Below, one piece after another: positions 35,378 through 45,160 of a stretch of DNA of 64,000 nucleotides. The notes beneath the pieces were generated by a model. That model did no database searches. It was given only the letters and a program-made list of their open reading frames with translations, and was not told where the DNA came from. The translations under genes and the position numbers were made by a program. This DNA comes from Inia geoffrensis (taxonomy: Eukaryota > Chordata > Mammalia > Artiodactyla > Iniidae): contig CM070902.1 in the NCBI GenBank assembly GCA_036417435.1, positions 131,801,886 through 131,865,885 of the forward strand, written 5' to 3'. The first letter of the stretch is position 1. Every line of letters begins with the position of its first letter.

Positions 35378-35591
35378 TTTTTTTTTTTTTTTTTGCGGTA
35401 TGCGGGCCTCTCACTGTTGTGGCCTCTCCCGTTGCGCAGCACGCGCAGGCTCAGCGGCCATGGCTCACGGGCCCAGCCGCTCCGCGGCATGTAGGATCTT
35501 CCCAGACCAGGGCGGGGGTGGGGGGGGGCACGAACCCATGTCCCCTGCATCGGCAGGCGGACTCTCAACCACTGCGCCACCAGGGAAGCCC
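35378..35591 (-). mobile_element. CHR-2-like SINE with internal G-run expansion
   Basis: A perfect 14-base duplication 'gtgggattcttttt' (35364-35377 and 35592-35605). Within the element, 35511-35528 has a G-rich insertion absent from the other copies here. Confidence 0.93.
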
Positions 35592-36002
35592 GTGGGATTC
35601 TTTTTAAAGTGTTGAGTCCTATATATTTATAATAATTAATCACCTCCTAAGTTATATAATTTATAAAGCAAAATTTTACTTACATGCTTTTTTTTAGTGG
35701 ATGCTTTACTTAGGACAAGGCAATAAACCTAGAAGATTCTGTGCAGATAAACTAGTTGTCCCCCCGAAGAAAAAATAGCAAATACAAAATAATTTTGGTA
35801 TGACTTTCTAATATTAGATAATGACTGTGTATCAGATTCCTACTTTTCTTAGGCTAATATTAAATTAATTGGCCTCCCTGAAGTCCATACTGGCTGAAGA
35901 ACAGAGGGACACAACTAGGAAGAAACATCATACAGGAAGAGGAAGCTGGGCCTGGCAGATTCATCAAGTGTTGAAGATATACCTATCAAAGGTATGTCAA
36001 AA

Positions 36003-36206
36003 GGCTTCCCTTGTGGCGCAGTGGTTGAGAGTCCGCCTGCCGATGCGGGGGATGAGGGTTCGTGCCCCGGTCCGGGAAGATCCCACATGCCGCGGAGCGC
36101 CTGGGCCCCTGAGGCACGGCGGCTGAGCCTGCACATCCGGAGCCTGTGCTCCGCAACGGGAGAGACCACAGCAGTGAGAGGCCCGCGTACCGCAGGAAAA
36201 AAAAAA
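36003..36206 (+). mobile_element. CHR-2-like SINE
   Basis: A full-length GC-rich copy with tail 'cgcaggaaaaaaaaaa'. I could not find a clear target duplication. Confidence 0.88.
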
Positions 36207-36984
36207 TGGAGGGAAAATGACTCGTATCACTAAAAAACATTACTTTAAATATTCTTCCTCAAGTCTTACAGCTTCTGCAGATGCAATACTTAGCATCTCC
36301 CAATGTCCTTCTCCTGCAGGTTCAAACACATGCAGGTACTGGGGAATCAGACAGAACGAGGAAGGCTGAGATGTAAGGACGGAGGGATTCGCAGTTACGG
36401 TTAAAAATTCTAGGCTTAAGACGATAACCTAGATGTTCCAGTGTTGAGAGTGTCTGTGCTGGAGCCTGACATTTCTACAAACTCAGCGGTGAGCACAAAA
36501 CCCCAAAACTCTGCATCCGTACAGTCGAATAAATACAGCAGCTATGACTGCCTGTTCAACCAAATGAAACACTACAAAATATTGGCTTTATTGCTATACT
36601 AGACTTTTCTCACTCTGCAGGGCTTCTGCTTCAGTTGTTTACAGAAGTGATATTCTAGACCTTGTGTCTTGTTTATTAAATAATCAGTGTCTTGTTTATT
36701 AAAGATTCAGGGGCCCAGTAATAAAGTAACCTCAAAAATTCCCATTAAAGAAAGGAAAACAGAAGTGTGAATGAACAAAAACATTGTGCAATGAATCCTA
36801 TTTAGCTTGGAGAGAAATTAACTACATTTCTTTATTATTACATTTGTTTAGAATGAATGAATGAGTGAATTTCCTAAGTATTTGGCATTTCTTGAGCATG
36901 CAGTTAGAGGAAGGAAGGCCATAGGGAAACATGTTAAGGGATTTGCCCAAGGGAAACAGGAAAGAGTGAGCAGAGGCTGGCACA
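36207..36984. other. Unique stretch, nothing recognised
   Basis: Contains a small direct repeat of 'tgtcttgtttattaaa' (about 36665-36703). No exon or named repeat was recognised. Confidence 0.4.
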
Positions 36985-37090
36985 TGGATGTCCACTCAGT
37001 CATTCATCAAGTATTTATTGAGCACCTATTATGCACAGCTCATTGCCCCAGCACTAAATGTACAGCAGTCAGCAAAACAGAATCCACGTC
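36985..37090 (-). mobile_element. L2-type LINE fragment
   Basis: 'tcatcaagtatttattgagc', 'acctattatgcaca' and 'gtcagcaaaacag' are hallmarks of the L2 3' region, read here as the complement of other L2 pieces in the window. Orientation is the less certain part. Confidence 0.5.
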
Positions 37091-37429
37091 CACATGAGCA
37101 ATACTCTTGGGTATCTCCTACCCAGTTTTTAATGATTAACACCATTTTCAGCAACATAATTCCACAAGCATTCATCCAATGAAACAGGAATTCAGAGGTT
37201 TAAAAGAAAAATCTAGGACTTCCATCTAGAGGGAGGAGACAAAGCAGCTATTAAGTAAAGGTATGACAAAAGGTGCTAAGGGAACACACAGGGGAGGGAC
37301 AGCCAAGTACTACTTCTGGTAAAAGGACCAGCTTCCAGGAAGAAGAGGGTAGCACACTTCAGAAACTTCAAGCAGGAAACAGAACACTTCTCTGTCCATG
37401 CAGAGGACACGCTCTAGGCTCAAACTGAG

Positions 37430-37640
37430 ATCAGAAGTCCTTACACTGCCTACAGGGTCCGTGGGCCTCCACTACCCTGACCTCAGCTCTCACCTCCCTC
37501 CAGCCAACCCCCTACTGTTCTCTAAACACTTCAACACCCTCCTGCTTCAGGGCCTCAGCACCTGCTTTTCTCCCAGATCTAAAACTCTCTCACTCCCTTA
37601 AATGCGTTAAACCTCTGCTCAAAAGTCACCTTACCAGAGG
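37430..37640 (+). mobile_element. L2 LINE fragment
   Basis: 'ctgcttcagggcctcagcac' and 'taaacctctgctcaaaagtc' followed by 'accttaccagagggg' match the L2 3' order. Non-coding. Confidence 0.55.
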
Positions 37641-37908
37641 GGAACACACATTGTAATATTACATGAAAATTAGCTTTCTAAATATTGAAAAGTAATGCTG
37701 CAATTATTCATGGATTAATGCTCCTTACAAGATCTGGGATGACTTCAAAGACTACTTGACTGAATTATTTCAGTCTATTGTTTTCCCTTTACATCCAAGT
37801 AAAAATCGAAGAAATGCTTTATCATTTGAGAATTTTTTAATTCTAATTTTTTCTTAAAGAAACAAAACTTTACCTAGCTTTTTCTAAAACCACATTAAAA
37901 AATGTTAA

Positions 37909-38202
37909 AGGGGCTTCCCTGGTGGCGCAGTGGTTGAGGGTCTGCCTGCCAATGCAGGGGACACGGGTTCGAGCCCTGGTCTGGGAGGATCCCACATGCC
38001 GCGGAGCAACTGGGCCCGTGAGCCACAACTGCTGAGCCTGCGCATCTGGAGCCTGTGCTCCACAACAGGAGAGGCTGCGATAGCGAGAGGCCGGCGCACC
38101 GCGATGAAGAGTGGCCCCCGCTTGCCGTACCTGGAGAAAGCCCTCGCGCAGAGGCGAGGACCCAACACAGCCAAAAATAAATAAATAAATTAATTTAAAA
38201 AA
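37909..38202 (+). mobile_element. Intermediate-length CHR SINE (CHR-2-like head, CHR-1-like tail)
   Basis: The first two thirds match the GC-rich short type ('gcgcagtggttgagg', 'catgccgcggagcaac'). The end carries the long-type tail ('gagtggcccccgcttgcc', 'cccaacacagccaaaaataa'). The duplication 'aaaaaatgttaa' is at 37897-37908 and 38203-38214. Confidence 0.9.
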
Positions 38203-38851
38203 AAAAAATGTTAAGAGCTAAGTATCAGAATTCTCTAATGATGCTTTCTATTATAAAAGCAATTTTAATAAATGAAAGCCAACTGTACAATAAGAAACTC
38301 AAAGAAACATCCTTTAAGTGCTACTGCCTTCATATTGAGATCATGACCAATGACCAGGCCAAAAAAAAAAATTATTTAGCAATGTCCGTCGTAAACTTCC
38401 TACGCTGGTTCAAATACTATTGAAAGTAAGAATTAAGAAGTCAAAAATATTAAAGGAGACCACTAGACATATAACAAACAGCTAAAGTTTTAATAACTGA
38501 CAATACTAAGTGTCAACAAGGGTGCAGAGCAACTGAAATTTTCTTACGTTGCTTCAGATAAGAATGCAAAACAGCAGTCATTTTGGAAAACAGTTTGGCA
38601 GTTCAATATAAAGTTACCAATACTGATAAATATACACTTTTTATAGGACCCAGTAACCCCACTCCTAGGTACAACTCAAGAAAACTGAAAACATTTGTCG
38701 TACACACAGACCTGTACATAAATGTTTACAGCAGCTTTATTTATAATCGTCCAAAACGGAGAACAACTCAAATGTCCAACTCATGAACAGATGAACAAAT
38801 CGTGGTACCTCAATATAATGGAATGCTACTCAACAATACAAAGGAACAAAT

Positions 38852-39051
38852 TTAGTGGCGTGCTAGGGCTGACTGGTACGGCTTATGAAAGCCCACTGTT
38901 AATTTTCAGGAGTTTTGCAAGCTGATTTAGGTAGCTTAACACGGGCCATAACGAGAGTATACACACTGCAATAATTAGCAGATGCTATCAATCAGGGATT
39001 GTTTTTTTTTTTTGGAGAGCAGGCTGTTACAATGTTTATCAGCATACCATT
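38852..39051. mobile_element. Unidentified ~200-base insertion in old L1
   Basis: The L1 reading 'aggaacaaa|ctactgat' is interrupted at 38851 and resumes at 39052, with 'aacaaa' present on both sides as a 6-base duplication. The insert contains 'gtgctagggctgactggtac' and a T-run at 39001-39013. The short duplication favours an LTR-type or DNA-transposon fragment over an L1-driven retroposon. I could not name the family. Confidence 0.5.
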
Positions 39052-39104
39052 TAACAAACTACTGATACATGCAACAGCTTAATGAATATCAAAAGTATTA
39101 TGAT

Positions 39105-39493
39105 ATATATATGGAATCTAAAAGAAAAAATGGTTCTGAAGAAACTAGGGGCCAGACAGGAATAAAGACACAGACGTGGAGAGTGGACCTGAGGATACGG
39201 GGAGGGGGAAGGGTAAGCTGGGACGAAGTGAGAGAGTGGCATGGACATATATACACTACCAAATATAAAATAGATAGCTAGTGGGAAGCAGCCACATAGC
39301 ACAGGGAGATCAGCTCGGTGCTTTGTGACCACCTAGAGGGGTGGGAGAGGGAGGGTGAGAGGGAGACACAAGACGGACGGGATATAGGGATATGTGTATA
39401 CATATGGCTGATTCACTTTGTTTTATATAGCAGAAGCTAACACACAATTGTAGAGCAATTATACTCCCATAAAGATGTTGGGAAAAAAAAAAA
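39105..39493 (+). mobile_element. LINE-1 3' end, 5'-truncated, nested in old L1
   Basis: It starts 'tatatggaatctaaaag', runs through the G-rich 3' UTR ('acagggagatcagctcggtg') to 'attatactcccataaagatg' and poly(A). The duplication 'attatgata'/'attacgata' flanks it. Confidence 0.85.
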
Positions 39494-40189
39494 GGATTAC
39501 GATAAATGAAAAAAGACACCAAAGACTACATACTGTACGATTTCATTTATGTGATATTCTAGAAAGACAACAGGGACATTAATTTGATTAACAGTTGCCA
39601 AGGCCTGTAGGTAGAGGGAACGGATTCGCTACAGAGGGGCATGAGAGAACTTTTTGGAGTGATAGAAATGTTTCATATGTTGATTGTGGTGGTGATCAGC
39701 CAATTGTATACATCTGCCAAAACTTTTACCACATGTAAATTATACCCAATAAACCTGACTACAAAAAAATTATAGAGTAGAAGTCATTTATCTCTTAATT
39801 ATTTTATGGATGACAAATACATCACATATACAAAGAGGGAACTGGAACTTAGTGGAAATAGATAACTCACATAAATAGAAAGAGATTAAAAATGTAAAAA
39901 AAAAAAAAGTGAACTTGTAATCACAGGAAGTAAAAAAACAGGGTCGGGATAATCCTGCCAAGAATAATGTAGAAATGGCCCTACTTTGAGTGTCATTCCA
40001 GACTAGTATCATTAAGACAGGTTAGTATCACTAAGGTCTCTTCCTACTCAGAGTCAGTGGCTCAAAAATCCCATGATATTTTGTGTTATGACAATGTCAG
40101 ATCCACTTTTCAACTACAGCGAAACATCAATTACTCATTTTAACATCAAGCAAATGCTGTTATTGACTTAGAGCCAAGCGCAGCCTTGT

Positions 40190-40380
40190 TGTTAGGAGTG
40201 CTGGCTCTGGCTTTAGACAGTCTGGGCTCAAATGCTGGCCCGCCAGTGGCTATGACTTTGAACAAGCTTCTCTCGATATCTATTTCCCCATCTGTAAAAT
40301 GGGATTAACATTTTCCTGAGGTTTCAATAAGAATGCATGATAAATGACTTCTATGTGCTAAACTATCAATAACATTTCTT
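40190..40380 (+). repeat. MIR-type ancient SINE
   Basis: 'ctggctctggctttagacag', 'gggctcaaatgctgg' and 'ttccccatctgtaaaatggg' are the conserved MIR landmarks. Confidence 0.8.
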
Positions 40381-41450
40381 ATGCATAATTGGAAGTGAAA
40401 GATATAAATTATCAAATCTAATCCTAAGAATTTTAATTTTCCTAACATAGGAGATTTATTCTTTAATTATATATCCAGTGGTTCATAATTCTTTGCATAG
40501 CCAATCTTTTTGAGAATGTGTTGACTCCATGGACCCTTTACCCAGAAGGAAATGCAAATATATGCTACATTCATATGATTCCCAAGGATTCAAGGACCCT
40601 CTGAAGCTCATGCATGAAATTAAAAATGCCTGATGTAAACTCTTAAAAATACAAAGTTGAGCAGTGGATTTTAAGAATTGTCAAAGTAGAGAATCCAACT
40701 AATACTGAAACAGCACACTGTCATTTACTTTTTTAAAAAAACTTTTCTTTTCCAAGTAAGACCAGAACATCATGTTTCTAGTTCATATCTCCTTTCTGAA
40801 GAAATTTTAAATTAGAAGCATAACATTTTTTACATGAATCAATTTCAACTCACAAAAAGACACTAGTAGTAGAAACCTATATTTCTACCAGCCAGAGAAT
40901 GAATGGTTCATAGTGTAACACGCACCACTGATGCTCAAATATCATAGGAAGGATTCCCAAGTCAGTCTAATGCAGTATGTATTTTTAAATATCAAAAAAA
41001 AAAACTGATTCCTATGCTTAGCGTCCCATGTTAAAGTTTTATTTTTCTTTTCAAGCGAGATTTATATTTTCCTAGACGTATGCACTACTAGCACATCTAG
41101 TTTATTTATTTTTTTAATCAAACATATTTTTGGTTGTTTTATTTTGTTACCCCGTCTGATGGTGGAAACTGTTTCAAACATGCTATCAAATAATTCCAAC
41201 CTGGAAATATGCTGCTATCTCAAAGCAAAAGGTTGTTTTTCTTTAATTGTTTCGTTTTCATACTACAATAACCACTTGGCACTGACCAACTCATGACCAT
41301 CACTGAACAAAAAATAGTTTTTCGCATGCAGTAGCACCATTTTCCCACAGGAAACAACGATTTTTAAGGCACTGGAAGTCGAGACAAGGGTTCACATACA
41401 TAGTAAACATCCTTTCAATCGGTTTTATCTGATTATTTCAGTGAAAGGAA
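40381..41450. other. Unique stretch just downstream of the CpG island
   Basis: AT-rich DNA without recognisable exons. It would be the start of the long first intron of the putative minus-strand gene. Confidence 0.45.
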
Positions 41451-41689
41451 AACCTAATACCGTAGATCTCGGAATTCAATGGTAAAAATCAATGAAACGC
41501 TGCACCTGAGGATCACACACTGGCCAGGTCTGCCGAATGGCTTTTGGTCGGAAAGGCACATCTGCTGTTTAAATCCCACAGTAACCGTGAATGTTCGCGA
41601 TGCCACCACATCCCCCGTACAAGAGAAAAAAAGGGCAAACACACTCCGCGAGAGCATCTCTGGTTGCTTCCACAAACGAAGGTTTCCAG

Positions 41690-42690
41690 CACAGGGCGGG
41701 GTGGGGGGGGGGGCGGGGAGCGGAAGAGCAGGGCTCGGGAATAAGCCAGGAGAGGCCCGCAGTCGGCGGAGACAGCGCCCGAGGGATGGAGGCCTCGCTC
41801 GACGGCGCCCGGGGGCGGGGGGCTCCGGCAGCCGAGACCCCGCGGGGTCTGGCTGAGGGACCCGGACCGGACCCCGATTCCTGTATCGCCAGGTTACGCC
41901 CCCACTGCTTACAGGAGGTAGCGTCCAGCCCCCTCCTCCCCCACCCCCCGAACTACCCCAGCATCGCTCCCCACCGACCGCAGCCCTTGACCCAGACCCC
42001 GACCCGTCCGCTCCGGCGCCCTCTCCAGGCCGCGGTGGAGGACACAGGCCAGGCCGCCAGACCTGGAGACGGCCGCGGTGGCTCTGGGGCAGCGTGGTCC
42101 CGGGGGAGGACGGCAGCTGGGCCGCGGCCTGTCCCCAGGGGCAGCAGGCGCAGGGCCGCGAGTGGGCAGCGCCTCCTCCCCTTACGAACAAAGCGGCCGC
42201 GGCGCGCCGGGCGCAGGGCTGGGGGTGGGAGGTGGCGGGCAGGGGGCACTCACCGGAGGGCGGGTGGGTGCAAGCTGGCCTGACCCGGAGCGGGACCGGG
42301 GCGGGCCGGACTCCGCGCCGGGGGCGCGCTGGCGACGGGGAGGGGGCGGCGGGCGCGGCGTCCACGGTGGGGCCCGGGAGCCCCGCTGAGGGGGACGGGG
42401 CTTCAGGCCGGGATCGATGCTGCGGCCGCGGGGTGCGGGAGCCGGTCGGCCGAGGCGTGCAGCGGCGCTAGGCGGCCGGGGTAGCGACGCCGCCGCCTCT
42501 CCCTTCTCCTGCTCCTCTCCCTGCTCCCCTGCGTCCTCCTCCTCGTTGGGTCCCCGCCGCCGCCGCCGCCTCAGCCTCGGCGCTTCTCGGGCTTCTCTTC
42601 TCCATCAAGGCCGGGCCGCCCCGCAGGGACCATCCCGGAAAGTGAGGGGCTGTTGCCGTTTCCCGCAGCTGTTGGTGGCCATCTTTAATC
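41690..42690. promoter_or_regulatory. CpG island, likely promoter
   Basis: About 1 kb is very GC-rich and dense in CpG, against an AT-rich background on both sides. It contains a G-quadruplex-prone G-run (41696-41722), several GC-box-like 'ggggcggg' or 'gggcgggg' sites and a GCC-repeat tract (42556-42570). An AAGATGGC-type element on the minus strand (42674-42686) resembles a YY1 site, and 'cccggaaagtg' (42633-42643) resembles an ETS site. CpG islands of this kind usually mark constitutively active promoters. The donor at 42254 favours minus-strand transcription, and a divergent plus-strand transcript is possible. Confidence 0.8.
42255..42690 (-). other. Putative non-coding first exon of the minus-strand gene
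   Basis: On the minus strand the sequence ends at 'cgccctccg|gtgagtg', a strong splice donor (42255/42254). No single ATG frame runs through to the donor. The exon holds two short upstream frames: ATG at 42682 to TGA at 42605, then an ATG overlapping that TGA (42605) to a stop at 42468. A frame open across the donor (up to 42365) begins only with GTG. So the exon is most simply a 5' untranslated exon with upstream ORFs. The transcription start is not determinable from sequence; the purine-rich strand near 42690-42790 is a candidate region. I do not know the gene. Confidence 0.45.
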
Positions 42691-43110
42691 CTCCTCCTCC
42701 TCCTTCCTCCGCCTTTCTCCACCTCCCGCTGGCTGCCTGACTGACTGACTCTGGATCCTCCTCTTTCCCTTCCTGCCCCTCCTACTGAGCCGGCCGCAGA
42801 AATTGCAGACGCTCTTCCTCTTAACCCTTCTGTCTTTCCTTCCTCTTTCCTTACTTCCCTTCCGTCTGCTTCCCGCTTTTACCCTTCTCTTGCTAGCTGG
42901 CTTCGCCCCATCTTGCAGGCAGCGGGCTCCGATTCTCTTAGCCTGAGTTTGGCCCCCCTTTTCACTCTTGTCCCTCTCTCCCTTCCTTCCAAGAGGCACA
43001 CACCCCAGCTTCCTTCCTTTCCCCCGTCGTGCTCTCAGCTGCTCCCGTTTCCCTCTCCCAACCCCAGCCCCTCTCCCACGGTTCTCACCCTCCTCGGTCC
43101 CAGTTAGTCC
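42691..43110. other. Pyrimidine-rich flank of the CpG island
   Basis: The plus strand is strongly C/T-rich (many TTCC, CTCC and TCTC units), so the transcribed-side minus strand is purine-rich. Such tracts sit near promoters and can form triplex or R-loop structures. No coding frame stands out. Confidence 0.5.
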
Positions 43111-44338
43111 AAAGACTCAGCTAAGAAAGGACAGCTGGGTTCTGCTCTCCTTAACCCTACACCCATTTGCTGTATGCTGTCAGGCAGCGATGGAAGAACG
43201 GGAAGCTGCGTTAATTTTACACAAGCTGGAGTACAAAAGGACTGCCCACGCTAGCTGTTCTACTACGCAGCTTTGAAACTCCTGGATGGTGTCGTGTTTG
43301 GCTCCTGCCCAATAAAAGACCGAGGCATTGAAGAGCCCAGTCTCGGTTGCCCTCCCTCAGTGACCTTGAGCTGGTCACCTTAAGATTTTAGTTTTTTTTT
43401 TTTCCCCCTTTCCTGTAAAGGGCATTACTTATACCTTTGCAATCCTAACAAACAAAGTGTTTAGACCCAATTAGCACGCTTTGATAAAGCTAGAGATGCT
43501 AGTGATCATCAGTTTGCCCCTCTGTTTTTTGTTGTTAATCAACCCAGTGGACAGTTTGGGGCATACTGTAGTTCTGGCAATGGAGGCAAGCTGAGCCAGC
43601 AATTGTGAGTGGACTCCCTTAAGCAGGCGTAGAGTGGGGAAGTGGTAATATCATCGTTCTAATGACAAACTTGTTTTTCCTAACACAACAGTCTACAGAA
43701 GCTTGTGAATTTCCTCTACGAAAGATGAAGCAAGCTGGACTTGCTGTTTGCTTCTTTTCAGCCACTTGGCCTTTGGCAAGTTGGACCCATTTGTAAGGAT
43801 TCACTCACAGATTACTTCAAGATCCAGCATTGCTGACAAATACAGGGGATATTATATGTGAGCACTTTGGGAAGGGTCAGAGTGGCTATCAAAAAAAAGC
43901 ACCTTGCCCTTGAAGAATAAGATGAGTAGACATGTTCAAAGGTTATTCCCTTCCATAGGCCAATTATAGAGAGAAATGTTTTAAAATGTAGTTTTATATT
44001 CTACTTCAAAGTGATTAATTTTTTTAAGTTCAAATGTAAAATTATGTTATAAATATGTGTTTCAAGCTGTTTGAAAAGGATATGTCAAAACAAACCTAAA
44101 AATATGTTTTAATAAAAAACATTGGTATACTGTGGGAGGCAGGGAGGTGGGGTTCTAATCTTTTTCTTTGATCCTCACAAAGTAACCTGTACCTAGTTCG
44201 GTTCCAGATTTCAGTTGCCATCTTTCAATACCAGTAATTCTTCTATTTGAAATCAACAGCCTGTATGAACATCTAAAACTCTTTTAAACCCAAATAAAGT
44301 CTTTGAGATGGCTTTGTATAATACATTTTAGAATAATT
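43111..44338. other. Upstream flank, unique DNA
   Basis: Contains a possible short MIR remnant around 43340-43450 ('cagtgaccttgagctggtca'). No gene is supported. Confidence 0.4.
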
Positions 44339-44353
44339 AAAAACAAAGCACCT

Positions 44354-44527
44354 GGGCTTCCCTGGTGGCGCAGTGGTTGGGGGTACGCCTGCCGATGCGG
44401 GGGGCGCAGGTTCGTGCCCTGGTCTGGGGGGATCCCGCGTGCCGCGGAGCGGCTGGATCTGGGTGGGGGGGTGGGGGCTGCAGCGGTGAGAGGCCTGCGT
44501 GCCGCAAAAAAATTTAAAAAATAAAGT
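44354..44527 (+). mobile_element. CHR-2-like SINE with internal G-rich replacement
   Basis: A perfect 15-base duplication 'aaaaacaaagcacct' (44339-44353 and 44528-44542). The central part (gagccatggcc to gggagagg in other copies) is missing and replaced by a G-rich stretch at 44459-44480. Confidence 0.92.
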
Positions 44528-44542
44528 AAAAACAAAGCACCT

Positions 44543-45022
44543 ACATGGTGTAAGGCTGTGTGTGTGTCTACATGTGTGTTTTCTTTCTGGCCTTTAGGTG
44601 TTTATTCTTTATTTAGATTTTGTGTTTCTCCAGTTTATTACTAGACAAAACTACCACAAAATTCTTGATTCTTAAGTATTTCCTTATAAAAGTGAATATT
44701 TTCAGAGAAAATAAAATGGATAACATGAACACAGAGTAAGAAAAACAGTTGACTTAAACACTGTGGGCAGCATGCGTTTTAAAAGGATTTTCAGTTAAAT
44801 ATGAGGTTTCAGGAAACTTATTATGATTTTATTTACACCGAAGAAAGAAGAGTTCTACATTTTTAAATTCATTAACACTTTAGTCAGAAACGTTTTTCTT
44901 TTGAAGAAAATACACTGCAATGAAGTGCATGGATAGATCAGTATGCAAATGCAGCCCTTTCTTGTTAATGTCTTACAAACTAAAAATCTCACATAGTTTC
45001 TTCAGTGATATAAATATTGACA
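44543..45022. other. Unique stretch, nothing recognised
   Basis: AT-rich, with a short TG run near 44560. No exon pattern. Confidence 0.4.
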
Positions 45023-45150
45023 GGGGTGCGATAGGGAGGGTATATGGGGATATATGTATGCATATAGCTGATTAACTTTGTTGTACAGCAGAAAGTAACA
45101 ACATTGTAAAGCAATTATACTCCAATAAAGATGTGTAAAAATAAACAATA
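45023..45150 (+). mobile_element. LINE-1 3' end, heavily 5'-truncated
   Basis: Only the last ~125 bases of L1 are present ('gcatatagctgattaacttt', 'gcaattatactccaataaag'). The duplication 'ataaatattgaca' flanks it at about 45010-45022 and 45148-45160. Confidence 0.85.
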
Positions 45151-45160
45151 AATATTGACA

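Larger units (their letters stand above)
38480..39770 (+). mobile_element. Old L1 (ORF2 end and 3' UTR), interrupted twice
   Basis: Old L1 sequence at 38480-38851 ('cattttggaaaacagtttgg', 'cccactcctaggtac') resumes at 39052-39080 and again from 39494 to 39770 ('catactgtacgatttcattt', 'accacatgtaaattataccc'). The gaps are filled by an unidentified insert (38852-39051) and a young L1 3' end. Confidence 0.7.

Noticed and set aside
36302..36360. A plus-strand microexon between 'ctcctgcag' and 'gcag|gtactg'
   Set aside because: Only 16 bases lie between the candidate acceptor and donor, and nothing else supports a plus-strand transcript here.
41591..42283. A 230-codon plus-strand open frame in the CpG island
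   Set aside because: The composition is low-complexity and GC-driven, there is no domain, and it overlaps opposite-strand frames of similar length.
41454..42365. A 303-codon minus-strand open frame through the CpG island
   Set aside because: It starts with GTG, crosses the splice donor at 42254 and consists of low-complexity P/R/A-rich sequence. GC-rich DNA has few stops, so long frames arise by chance.
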